From Limisphaerales bacterium (GTDB taxonomy: Bacteria > Verrucomicrobiota > Verrucomicrobiia > Limisphaerales > PALSA-1396), in contig PLJQ01000513.1 in assembly GCA_003140275.1 (NCBI GenBank), forward strand, positions 1 through 21,860: a DNA stretch of 21,860 bases, read 5' to 3'. Positions 1 to 7,125 of this stretch are shown piece after piece (the first letter of the stretch is position 1; each line of letters opens with the position of its first letter). The translations under genes and the position numbers were made by a program. Under the pieces are notes generated by a model. That model saw only the letters and a list, made by a program, of their open reading frames with translations, was not told where the DNA came from and made no database searches.

Positions 1-194
1 AAGAGAGGGAGAATCATCGTCTGGCGCGTGGTAATCGTATCGAGTTGAGGGAGACAGGGAGTGGAGTCCGATACCGTGCTCCAAGCCGCCCGCCTTTCAT
101 ACTTTGGATGGGGATGGAAATTCGCGGCTCACCGGCTTCATCGGCGCTTGACTTCCGGTTGCTGTGGCGGAACTTAGGAGCCAGGCCGCACGCA

Positions 195-395
195 ATGAAT
201 GCCATTTCCGAGTCGAGACGGTACAGACGCTACCTGGCGGTAGTGTGCTATTGCCTGGTGTTGTCTGGTTCCGGCTGTGCCTCCTATTTTCGCACTGGCG
301 AAATGTCCGCAGAGGATTTGCAGCGCAAAAATCAGGAAACCCAGAAAGAGAACAAACAGTCGCTCACGCCAGGGACAGAATCTCGTTCTCAATGA
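195..395 (+). CDS. Possible small lipoprotein, 66 aa
   Basis: I do not recognise this as a named family. The reading frame is open from further upstream, but the ATG at 195 gives a sensible product: a basic N-terminus (SRRYRRY), a hydrophobic stretch of about 15 residues ending in LSGSGC, then a short charged, Gln/Glu/Lys-rich tail (SAEDLQRKNQETQKENKQ). This is the layout of a small secreted lipoprotein acylated on Cys28. The lipobox is poor, with Gly at -3 where Leu, Val or Ile is usual. An AGGAG at 176-180 lies 14 bases before the start, somewhat far. The gene stands alone ahead of a repeat-bearing non-coding stretch. It could also be a chance frame. Confidence 0.4.
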   Translation: MNAISESRRYRRYLAVVCYCLVLSGSGCASYFRTGEMSAEDLQRKNQETQKENKQSLTPGTESRSQ

Positions 396-812
396 ATGGA
401 CTTGCGCCCGGTATGTAAAGAGGGGTCCGTAGTATTGACACCACGGTGGGTCGGCGATGGAAACTCGCGATGCCGCGCGCGTGGCGCATCGAATATCCCG
501 GCGCGATCGATCCCGTCCTGAATCGTGGAGACCGCCGTGAGCCGATATGAAAATGATCCCACCCACCCACCTGAACCCGGCCTGGTGTAAATACTCAGGA
601 CCCCATCATAATAAATTCGGGTTTAGTTCTCCTTGCCTTAAGGATTCTCTGTTTTTACGCCCCGGCCATTGGAAAAGCAACTCGAAAATCACCTCATCCA
701 TTCGACGAAGCGCGGAGCCAAAAGCGCTGCGAGACCCAGACGCTCCAAGCTGATTCGGCACCGACTTTGGTTGCAGGCTTTAATTTCTCTCCAGGCAAAG
801 TAACTGAGCCAA
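396..812. other. Non-coding stretch with short dispersed repeats
   Basis: I see no convincing gene in these 417 bases. The open frames that cross it have no coding character. It contains GTAAAGAGGGGTCC at 415-428, whose exact reverse complement lies at 1635-1648, and a related GGACCCC core at 598-604 preceded by GTGTAAATACTCA. These look like decayed copies of a dispersed repeat. Confidence 0.5.
415..428 (+). repeat. 14-bp repeat, left copy (inverted partner at 1635-1648)
   Basis: GTAAAGAGGGGTCC here is matched exactly, in inverted orientation, by GGACCCCTCTTTAC at 1635-1648. The two copies bracket the antitoxin-toxin pair. A shorter GTAAAGAGG also occurs at 1501-1509. The identity is directly visible. 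That it belongs to a family present elsewhere in the genome is inference. Confidence 0.7.
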
Positions 813-1226
813 TCAAGCCTCTATTCTCCGGAGAAATTCCACCGGCCGGATCGTTGCAATTCCGAATGGCTTTTCCAAATCCAGCAAATCTTTGTCGTAT
901 GTTACGAGATATGCTGCCGACTCGCCCAAAGCCGCCGCCAGATAAATATCGTCTTTCGCATCACGGCTGCGCGCCTTACCCAGCGGTGACGGTTCGACCA
1001 GTCGAGACCTGGTTCTAACCCAGGCCAATTTCGGATGCGGGTCAATGTCCGGCAGTTCTTCCGCCAGCGTTTCAGGAATGACCGATTCGTATTCGGCAAG
1101 AATGGCATCGGTGACGAAAAGAAACACGCGCCGACGGGCCACGAGTTTCAGGCAGTTTCGCGCGGAGCCGTTCCACCCGATGCCGGATAAAACCACGTTG
1201 CAGTCGTAAACGGCCCGGATCATCAC
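813..1226 (-). CDS. PIN-domain ribonuclease toxin (COG1569 / PF13470 type)
   Basis: A 137-residue PIN-fold protein, the usual length for the toxin half of a toxin-antitoxin pair. In this family acidic residues bind Mg/Mn and cleave RNA. The visible candidates are D8 in VYDCNV, E45 in LAEYESV, D89/D92/D93 in SRDAKDDIYLAA and D111 in TYDKDLL, all at expected places, so the nuclease looks intact. The start codon overlaps the stop of the upstream antitoxin gene (ATGA at 1223-1226), so the two are translationally coupled. A second ATG follows directly and could be used instead. The RNA target cannot be told from sequence. The TA assignment rests on family and context. Confidence 0.85.
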   Translation of the reverse strand: MMIRAVYDCNVVLSGIGWNGSARNCLKLVARRRVFLFVTDAILAEYESVIPETLAEELPDIDPHPKLAWVRTRSRLVEPSPLGKARSRDAKDDIYLAAALGESAAYLVTYDKDLLDLEKPFGIATIRPVEFLRRIEA

Positions 1227-1462
1227 CGCGCTTTGCGATGGGATTTCTGGCGGGCCACCACCCGGCTGATCGTCCTGGCATCCGGTTCACCAGCGCGGCC
1301 ACCGGCAAAGACGTTTTCAAACTCCCGCGTTTCTTTGGCGAGCTCCCGCTCTTCCAACGAACGCAGTCCCGCCCGGATAACTTCGGAACGGTTGTTGTAG
1401 CGTCCAGACGCGATCATCTGGTCGATGAAGTCTTGCCAGTAATTGGTAAGCGCAGCACTCAT
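1223..1462 (-). CDS. ParD-like (CC2985-type) ribbon-helix-helix antitoxin
   Basis: An antitoxin of about 79 residues. Residues 1-40 carry the ParD/CC2985 pattern: a short beta strand (SAALTNYW), a helix with FIDQMIASGRYNNRSEVIR, then AGLRSLEERE. The charged C-terminus would wrap the toxin. I chose the ATG at 1462 because the family begins with such a strand. The longer ATG at 1489 would place a perfect palindrome inside the gene and has no ribosome binding site. It precedes and overlaps the PIN toxin by four bases. ParD proteins usually pair with ParE, so a PIN partner makes this a mixed-type module. The N-terminal half should bind its own promoter. Confidence 0.8.
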   Translation of the reverse strand: MSAALTNYWQDFIDQMIASGRYNNRSEVIRAGLRSLEERELAKETREFENVFAGGRAGEPDARTISRVVARQKSHRKAR

Positions 1463-1467
1463 GCTGT

Positions 1468-1484
1468 AATAGTTACCAACTATT
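1468..1484 (-). promoter_or_regulatory. 17-bp palindromic operator of the antitoxin-toxin pair
   Basis: AATAGTT-ACC-AACTATT is a perfect 7-bp inverted repeat with a 3-base centre, lying 6 bases upstream of the antitoxin ATG. Ribbon-helix-helix antitoxins repress their own promoters at such sites. The palindrome is seen directly. The operator role is inferred. Confidence 0.65.
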
Positions 1485-1497
1485 GGCATTTAGTCAA
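1468..1497 (-). promoter_or_regulatory. Putative promoter of the antitoxin-toxin operon
   Basis: On the minus strand TTGACT (1497-1492) is followed after 16-17 bases by TAACTAT, a weak -10 that lies inside the palindrome. The -35 matches the consensus at five of six positions. Transcription would start close to the ATG at 1462, giving a leaderless or nearly leaderless mRNA, which fits the missing Shine-Dalgarno sequence. Confidence 0.4.
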
Positions 1498-1583
1498 GCC
1501 GTAAAGAGGCCAGGCGCGCTGAAACGAGCGTGACTTTGAAGTAGATTGCCGAACGCCTGGCCATGGGCACAGCGGGCTACACG

Positions 1584-1596
1584 GCAGACTGTCTGC
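1584..1596. repeat. 13-bp palindrome within repeat region
   Basis: GCAGAC-T-GTCTGC is a perfect 6-bp inverted repeat around one base. It sits between the shorter inverted repeat at 1509-1561 and the 14-bp repeat at 1635-1648. Its function is unknown. Confidence 0.5.
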
Positions 1597-1634
1597 GCAA
1601 GACTGAGCGGGTTGTGAAAATATGCGAATCTGCG

Positions 1635-1648
1635 GGACCCCTCTTTAC
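1635..1648 (-). repeat. 14-bp repeat, right copy (inverted partner at 415-428)
   Basis: GGACCCCTCTTTAC is the exact reverse complement of 415-428. Beyond the identical core the flanks are only loosely similar, so these are either short elements or worn ends of longer ones. Confidence 0.7.
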
Positions 1649-1857
1649 TTTACGAGTGACGGCGGAAGAATTGGCGCCCCGAGCCGGCTTGCGGCGACTC
1701 TGCGGCGGCGCGGCGGGCCGGCTGCAATGGCTTGGCAGTTCATTGAAGCGGGCAAACCGGGCAGCGCGCGGCGGCGTAAGGGCAGCGTGTTTGGCTCCAC
1801 TTTCCTGCTCTGAATCCGGCTTGGATTCTGGTTTTTAGCGCTGCATAAGCGGATCCG

Positions 1858-3594
1858 TCAGGGAACGGCGATGCGGTAGAATTGCAGTGGTTCCGTGAGC
1901 CAGTTGGTAAACGCAAGCTGGGTCTGGGTAGCGGGAACCCATCCGACCGTTGACCAGGTCGAAGAAAGATTGGTCGAGCATTGCACGGTGTAGGTCACGT
2001 TCGTCAGGCCCGTCCAGTGGAGAATCGTAGCCGGGTTGGCCACGTTCAACGTGAGCAAGGGTTGCGGCACGTCAAACACCTGCCACTCCAGCCGCATGAC
2101 GCTGTACGGAGGGAGGGTGACGGGATTGCCTCCCGTCAGCGTTTGAATCTGCACGTTGTTCGGCGGCGGGGTGGAGTTGGTCAGGCTGGGATCGGCGCCG
2201 GTGACGAAGGTTTCGAGGAACTTGTTTGGATTCGCGTTGCCCTGCGTGACGCCGTCCTGTTTTATGGACGCCAGCAAGTTGGACGCGCCTTTGTTGATGA
2301 CCACCACGTAGTGCCTGCCATTGCCACCCTGGTAAGCTTGCGCATAAACCGCGGGAACGCTGCCGCCGCCGTCAGTGGGCACCGTCGGGCCGCCGGTCGT
2401 GGTCGTCGCATAGACCTGGGTCGAGCGATAGAGAGCCCCGTTCGCCACGGCTTCGCCAGCCGCCTGCGCGCTGAGGAAGAAACCGAAATTCAAGCCGGCG
2501 GTATTGATCGTGGTGCCGTTGGTGTAGGCAGTATTGACGGCATGGAAGTAGTCATTGGTTACGTCGATGCCGGCGGCGCTAAGCATCTGAAATGAGGCGA
2601 CGTATTTGACCTGGGGAAGCGTGGACATGCGCAACGCATATTCAGCCGAGTAAATGCCTCCATAGAGAGTGTCGTTAAGTGGACCCCCATGTCCCGATGC
2701 GGCATCTTGTTCGGTGATCATATAAGTCATGCCCGAATCATTCCGGGGCATCAGGTAATTGGACACATAGCTGGTGGTGTTGCTGACCAGATTTCCGTTC
2801 GCCAGCGCCATCAAATCGTCGAAGTTGGTGAAGTTGCCCGGGCTGATGTATTGATGATAGGTCACGGCATCCCAGTATTGGTTGGTATAGCCGGCCAGCG
2901 AGTTGTCCCAACCAACATTGGTATTGCCGGCGTCGCTGAAAAACAGGGCGACCACGGCATTGGAATCAACGGCCTTGATGGCATCCCGAAAGGGTTTCAT
3001 TTGCGTGGCGTAATCGGCCCCATTCGTGAACAGCCCGTAAGGCAGCCAGGTGTAGGGTTCATTGGCCAGTTCCCAAGCCGCCACCGGGATGTGGTTGGTG
3101 AGCGCATATCGGGCAAAGGCCGCGACGGAGTTGGTCGTATCCGTGTAGGTGTTGACGTCGACAATGATTTTCGCGCCGCCCACCTTTGCGGCCATCGCCG
3201 CGAAGTCGCTGAACGGCGATCCCCCCTTGCCGTTGACGATCGGCAGGGCGTTTACCAAAATATTGCTCTGGTATGAATTCTTCGCCAAAACATCAATCCA
3301 GGCAGGCACCAGTTGACCGGAGCTCCAATCAAACGCCTCGGACTCGGTGCCCGCCGGAAAGCGCAACCAGCCCGGCGAAAGCGTTGTCACCATTTGTTGA
3401 AAATTGGTGTCGTAATACTCAACGGCGGTCTTGAGTCCATTATTGAATCCGCTGAATCCCGGGTTGAGCGGCGTGGAGTTGGTGGTGACGAAATTCACCA
3501 CAACATCCACCTGTGCTTGCGCTTCACCTTCCAGCGCAAGTCCCAGACCCAGCAGACAGGTCAAGAAAACCGCAAATTTAGAATCCAGATTCAT
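1858..3594 (-). CDS. Secreted clan GH-A-like glycoside hydrolase
   Basis: A 578-residue secreted protein. From the ATG at 3594 it begins MNLDSKFAVFLTCLLGLGLA and ends its signal peptide near GEAQAQ. The frame is open upstream to 3720, but only this start puts the signal at the N-terminus. Next comes a TIM-barrel-like domain with GWLRFPAGTESEAFDW and the pair expected in clan GH-A retaining enzymes: E179 in WELANEPYT (acid/base) and E295 in YMITEQDA (nucleophile), 116 residues apart, with H247 in TYHQY between them. A beta-rich C-terminal part follows. The last 65 residues (VTYTVQCSTNL, ending LQFYRIAVP) match a tail common in secreted verrucomicrobial proteins. Closest in feel are GH79/GH39/GH51 enzymes, and the family and substrate cannot be fixed by eye. 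It probably acts on a polysaccharide or glycoconjugate outside the cytoplasm. Confidence 0.7.
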   Translation of the reverse strand: MNLDSKFAVFLTCLLGLGLALEGEAQAQVDVVVNFVTTNSTPLNPGFSGFNNGLKTAVEYYDTNFQQMVTTLSPGWLRFPAGTESEAFDWSSGQLVPAWIDVLAKNSYQSNILVNALPIVNGKGGSPFSDFAAMAAKVGGAKIIVDVNTYTDTTNSVAAFARYALTNHIPVAAWELANEPYTWLPYGLFTNGADYATQMKPFRDAIKAVDSNAVVALFFSDAGNTNVGWDNSLAGYTNQYWDAVTYHQYISPGNFTNFDDLMALANGNLVSNTTSYVSNYLMPRNDSGMTYMITEQDAASGHGGPLNDTLYGGIYSAEYALRMSTLPQVKYVASFQMLSAAGIDVTNDYFHAVNTAYTNGTTINTAGLNFGFFLSAQAAGEAVANGALYRSTQVYATTTTGGPTVPTDGGGSVPAVYAQAYQGGNGRHYVVVINKGASNLLASIKQDGVTQGNANPNKFLETFVTGADPSLTNSTPPPNNVQIQTLTGGNPVTLPPYSVMRLEWQVFDVPQPLLTLNVANPATILHWTGLTNVTYTVQCSTNLSSTWSTVGWVPATQTQLAFTNWLTEPLQFYRIAVP

Positions 3595-3865
3595 TACGCT
3601 GGTCACTGATGCAATTACCTTTTCATATCTTATCATCACCGTCAAACGCCCCTTTGAGGCCGTTGTGATCCGGGGGACCCGGCCGTGAAATACGTGCCGC
3701 CTCAGACGCATACGTTCCAACCCACCTCCCGCCCGGCGCGGGCACCTGATCGCGCCCCGCGATTTTGATGCGATAGACCCGGTGGGTCAACCCCCACAAA
3801 ATTACGCTCCACAACCAACGCAGGAAAAACCAATCTCGCTTTTCAGGTTTTTCATCAGGGGCGAT

Positions 3866-5110
3866 CTATCTTGAATGGTGCTTCCGATGAGCGCGCGCGG
3901 TCTTCACCGCGAGGCTCAGCCAGAGCACACTGGCAACGAGCAGCATCACGGGCAGAATCAAGACCGCTTTCTGCAAATCACCCCCCGATGAATCCGCGAG
4001 CCGTCCCACGATTTCCGGCGACCACATGTCGCCGAACAAATGAATCATGAAAATCGAAACGGCCATGGCGCTGGCGCGGAGATTGATCGGCACGGTTTCC
4101 AGGATGAGCGTATTGACCGGCCCGGTGGACAGAAACAGAAAAAACATCGCCGCCGCCAGAAAGGACATGGACCCAAACGCCCCGTTGATCACCAGCGCCG
4201 CGAACGCCAGCGGCACGGCGACAAGCGCCGAAAAGCCCAGCGTCCACGCGTACCCGGCCGGGTTGCGCTTTTGCCAGGCTGTCGCCGCGAACCCGCCCAG
4301 CAGCGTGCCGACCAGCCCGGCCACCACGAGCACGGCGCCGAAGAACTCGCCCGCCCGATCCACCGCCACGCCGTGAACCCGGTGCAGAAATGTCGGTCCC
4401 CAATGTCCGAAAGCGCCGAGCGCAAAGGTGTACGCCGTGTAGCCCAGCACCACGAGCACGTAATCCGAAACGCGAAACAGATTCACGATGTCGCGCACCG
4501 CCGGCTTTTTTGCGGCCTCGGCCGCCCGGCCCTCGGCGTGACCGCGTTCCGCTTCGGCGAAGGGCAGCAGCACCAGCGCGAGCAACAGCCCCGGCGTACC
4601 CGCCCAGATGAACGCGTGCCGCCAGTCCCATTTCGCCGCGATGACTCCGCCCAGGATCGTTCCCAACGCCGCGCCGACGGGAATCGCCACGTAGAAAATT
4701 GTGAGCGCGTTGTTGCGTTTCTCCGGCCCATAGCGATCCGATATGAGGCTCGGGCTGATCGTCGCGTAGCTCGCCTCACCGAGACCCACCAGAACGCGGA
4801 ACGCAATCATACTGGCGAACGTCGGGGCAAAACCCGTGAGCAGCGTGCCGAGGCTCCAGACAAAAATCCCCGCCGCGATGAGCCACTTGCGGGAGAACCG
4901 GTCGCCGAGCCAGCCGAAAACCGGGGAGGTCAGGAAGTATCCAATCATGAAGGCGGTCACGAGCCGCCCGGCGTCGCCGTCATTGAGGTGGAGTTCCTTT
5001 TGCAACGGCGACAGCACCGCGGAGAGCACGAAGCGGTCAAGGTAGTTGAACAGGTTCAGCCCCGTGAGGATGAACAGCACCCAGAAGGGCGAGAGGACTT
5101 TAGTTCGCAT
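3866..5110 (-). CDS. Spinster-like MFS transporter
   Basis: A 414-residue inner-membrane carrier of about 12 hydrophobic segments. The first helix ends in LNLFNYLDRF (residues 18-27), the NYxDR hallmark of the Spinster (Spns) branch, and the loop between helices 2 and 3 has GWLGDRFSRK (66-75), the MFS motif A. A charged loop with GHAEGRAAEAAKKPAV separates the halves at about residue 190. Eukaryotic and bacterial Spns proteins move lysolipids or sphingosine phosphate, while many bacterial members carry organic acids or remain uncharacterised. Its neighbour is an acyltransferase pair on the same strand, 97 bases away, which makes a lipid-related cargo attractive but unproven. The start lacks a Shine-Dalgarno sequence. 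Confidence 0.8.
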   Translation of the reverse strand: MRTKVLSPFWVLFILTGLNLFNYLDRFVLSAVLSPLQKELHLNDGDAGRLVTAFMIGYFLTSPVFGWLGDRFSRKWLIAAGIFVWSLGTLLTGFAPTFASMIAFRVLVGLGEASYATISPSLISDRYGPEKRNNALTIFYVAIPVGAALGTILGGVIAAKWDWRHAFIWAGTPGLLLALVLLPFAEAERGHAEGRAAEAAKKPAVRDIVNLFRVSDYVLVVLGYTAYTFALGAFGHWGPTFLHRVHGVAVDRAGEFFGAVLVVAGLVGTLLGGFAATAWQKRNPAGYAWTLGFSALVAVPLAFAALVINGAFGSMSFLAAAMFFLFLSTGPVNTLILETVPINLRASAMAVSIFMIHLFGDMWSPEIVGRLADSSGGDLQKAVLILPVMLLVASVLWLSLAVKTARAHRKHHSR

Positions 5111-5207
5111 GGCGGCCAGGTTCGAGGCGCATTGATTTCACGGCGAAACCTTATTCGGGCCGCCGCCCAAATGGAAATTGATAAAACTTCGCGCGGTATC
5201 GTCTGCC

Positions 5208-6002
5208 TCAATCACGACGGGACGGCCGGGACCCCAACTGCCTGCCACCGTAGCGTTCGGCCAGCTCGCAGACCTGGGAGTGCAACCGCCGCGCCAGTTC
5301 CTTGCGATCCGAACCAACCGTGAAAGGCGGCGCGTAGGCCACGCGCACTTCAATTCGCCGTTTGGAAAAAAGATTCAGAAAGTGGGGCGCAAAAGTCATG
5401 TCGCGCCAATAGCAGATTTCATCGATCACCGAACCGTCGGCCAATGAATAACCAATCCAGGCCGGTGTGACCGCCCATTGTCGTTGGACGGCCGGGGCCA
5501 ACAACGATGAGCGGAACGGCAAAAGCGTGTCGCCGCCGGTGCTGGTGCCTTCCGGGAAAATCGCCAGCACCAGACCCTGCTCCACCACCGCGGCGAACTG
5601 CGCATTGGCCCGCGCCACGTCCGACTTTTGCCCGCGTTGAATGAACAGCGTGCCCGCGCAGCGCGTCAGCCAGCCGATCAACGGCCAGCTTTGCACCTCG
5701 CTTTTGGAAAGAAAAACCATCGGTTGCGCCTCCGCGAGCACGAGGATGTCCAGATAACTGAGATGGTTGCTGATCAGCAAACCGCCCCGGGGCGCCTCAC
5801 CGTGGCGTGTGATTTCCGCATTCAAATTGCGCAGATGCCGGCGACTCCAACGTTGCAGCCATTCCGCGCGGGCGCGGGCGGAATGCGCCTTGCCGCGCAA
5901 CCAAATGAAGAAAATGAAATCCATCAGACAAAGAACGATGAGGCCGCAGCAAACGAACAGCCGCAGCAACACCCGCAATGGATGACGTTTCATTCCCGAC
6001 AT
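5208..6002 (-). CDS. PlsC/OlsA-like 1-acyl-glycerol-3-phosphate-type O-acyltransferase
   Basis: A 264-residue membrane-bound acyltransferase. A hydrophobic anchor covers about residues 11-35. The PlsC motifs follow in order: NHLSYLD (H80, D85, the catalytic HX4D), GTLFIQR (117-123) and FPEGTS (149-154). The family moves an acyl group from acyl-ACP or acyl-CoA to a lysolipid at the cytoplasmic face of the inner membrane. The gene lies 94 bases downstream of an OlsB-like N-acyltransferase on the same strand. In ornithine-lipid synthesis OlsB makes lyso-ornithine lipid and OlsA, a PlsC relative, adds the second chain, so this is a reasonable OlsA candidate. A phosphatidic-acid-forming PlsC cannot be excluded. 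An alternative ATG lies three codons in. Confidence 0.85.
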   Translation of the reverse strand: MSGMKRHPLRVLLRLFVCCGLIVLCLMDFIFFIWLRGKAHSARARAEWLQRWSRRHLRNLNAEITRHGEAPRGGLLISNHLSYLDILVLAEAQPMVFLSKSEVQSWPLIGWLTRCAGTLFIQRGQKSDVARANAQFAAVVEQGLVLAIFPEGTSTGGDTLLPFRSSLLAPAVQRQWAVTPAWIGYSLADGSVIDEICYWRDMTFAPHFLNLFSKRRIEVRVAYAPPFTVGSDRKELARRLHSQVCELAERYGGRQLGSRPSRRD

Positions 6003-6096
6003 GCGCCCAAGTTAAAAAGGAAGCATTCGGAATGCAAAACGTATCAGCGGCAGCGGCCCGGGCCTGCCCGCAGCCGGCGCGCCTCCGTTCATTTGC

Positions 6097-6885
6097 TTAA
6101 CTCAGATACCGTTCCACCGTCCGCGCCGAGAGCGAGCGCAGATCAAGGAAGGTCAGGAAATCGATGGTTTTGAATTCGCGATCGATCGCGGGCGGCCCGC
6201 AAATTTTTGCGCCGAAAGAAAGATACGCGGCCAGCAGCTTCGGCACCTTGGCCGGTTGCTCCAACCATCGTTCCAGCGGGCACGCCAGCGCGTGCCGCGG
6301 CAGGGTCCGCCATTCCGGCTTGACCAGATGTTTGTGCTGCAACGCGGCGTACATGGAAGCGCCCGCCGGCGGGTCCTGCGAGGTGAGCGAACTGCAACCA
6401 ATCAGGTAGCGCGCGCCCCGTTCCCGCGCGTAGGCCGCCACTCCCTTCCAAAGCAAATTGAGCACGGCGAGGTTGCGATGATCTTTATGTACACAGGCGC
6501 GGCCCAATTCCAACAATTCTGCGCGCAACGGTTCATACGGCGCAAACTCAAACTCCTGTTCGCTGTAATAACCGCGCTTCGCCGCCGCCGTCGCGCCGGT
6601 CTGCAACCGATAAGTGCCGACCACTTGACGGGTCTGCAACTCCTCGACCACGAGATGATCGCAAACTTCGTCGAACGGATCGGCGTCCAGACCGGTTACG
6701 AACGACTGCGCCAACCCTTCGTTCAATTCGAGATTGAACACCGTGAAACGGAGCATCTGTGCGGCGCGCACATCCTCCGGGCCGGTCGCGATCCGTGACG
6801 CATAAGCCGGCCGGTTATCACCGCTGGGCAGGGTGCGGATTCCCTTCCACCAACTTGAGACCAGTGATTTGCTGCGGGTTGCCAT
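6097..6885 (-). CDS. olsB: OlsB-like GNAT N-acyltransferase (ornithine/amino-lipid synthesis)
   Basis: A 262-residue protein of the COG3176 'hemolysin-like' GNAT family, whose characterised members include OlsB, which links a 3-hydroxyacyl chain from ACP to the alpha-amino group of ornithine. Family marks visible are AAQMLRFTVFNLEL (41-54), FDEVCDHLVV (71-80), VVGTYRL (88-94), LGRACVHKDHR (127-137) and LLWKGVAAYAR (144-154). Length and motif order are normal. It heads a minus-strand pair with the PlsC-like gene, the usual two-enzyme arrangement for ornithine lipids. Other GNATs of this family join glycine or other amines instead, so the amino-acid substrate is open. Confidence 0.7.
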   Translation of the reverse strand: MATRSKSLVSSWWKGIRTLPSGDNRPAYASRIATGPEDVRAAQMLRFTVFNLELNEGLAQSFVTGLDADPFDEVCDHLVVEELQTRQVVGTYRLQTGATAAAKRGYYSEQEFEFAPYEPLRAELLELGRACVHKDHRNLAVLNLLWKGVAAYARERGARYLIGCSSLTSQDPPAGASMYAALQHKHLVKPEWRTLPRHALACPLERWLEQPAKVPKLLAAYLSFGAKICGPPAIDREFKTIDFLTFLDLRSLSARTVERYLS

Positions 6886-6896
6886 GAATCTTTGAA

Positions 6897-6924
6897 ATTC
6901 TAACCGGTCGGTTGAACAAGTCGA
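6897..6924 (-). promoter_or_regulatory. Putative promoter of the acyltransferase pair
   Basis: On the minus strand TCGACT (6924-6919) is followed after 16 bases by TAGAAT (6902-6897). The -10 matches five of six consensus positions and the -35 four. The -10 lies only 11 bases before the ATG at 6885, implying a very short 5' leader. Confidence 0.35.
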
Positions 6925-7125
6925 TAAATTACCGCCTGCCGGTATTCCTCGTCGTCAGTGTATTTCTCCCTGGCGTCCCGGCCTTCGAGCCAGGCACCGT
7001 AACGTTCCGCCAGACGGTCGCCTTTCCGATCGATCACCGAAATCCTGTAATCCTCCCATCCTGGCTGAAACAAATGAGCGAGTTTTTTTATGGCACAGTC
7101 CTTTCTGGTCAGGGTTGATGGGATT

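Larger units (their letters stand above)
1498..1857. other. Non-coding stretch with inverted repeats
   Basis: No supported gene. Visible structure: GTAAAGAGG at 1501-1509, GCCAGGCG (1509-1516) with its reverse complement CGCCTGGC (1554-1561), the palindrome GCAGAC-T-GTCTGC at 1584-1596, and the right copy of the 14-bp repeat at 1635-1648. Together they suggest the remains of a mobile or dispersed repeat. An open frame at 1563-1838 runs through these repeats and looks like chance. Confidence 0.5.

Noticed and set aside
174..566. Minus-strand open frame of 130 codons near the left edge
   Set aside because: It overlaps the possible lipoprotein and the 14-bp repeat and has no recognisable domain.
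1812..1835. Small hairpin GAATCC-GGCTT-GGATTC followed by T's on the plus strand
   Set aside because: The stem is only 6 bp and no plus-strand gene ends before it. The nearby gene ends are on the minus strand, where no T-run follows.
1563..1838. Plus-strand open frame of 91 codons
   Set aside because: It runs through palindromes and the 14-bp repeat and has no family resemblance.
3595..3720. N-terminal extension of the glycoside hydrolase
   Set aside because: It would bury the signal peptide behind more than 40 residues of basic, unconserved sequence.
4040..5323. Long plus-strand open frame of 427 codons
   Set aside because: It is antisense to the MFS transporter, is rich in Arg, His, Gln and Pro, and has no domain. 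It is a shadow caused by high GC content.
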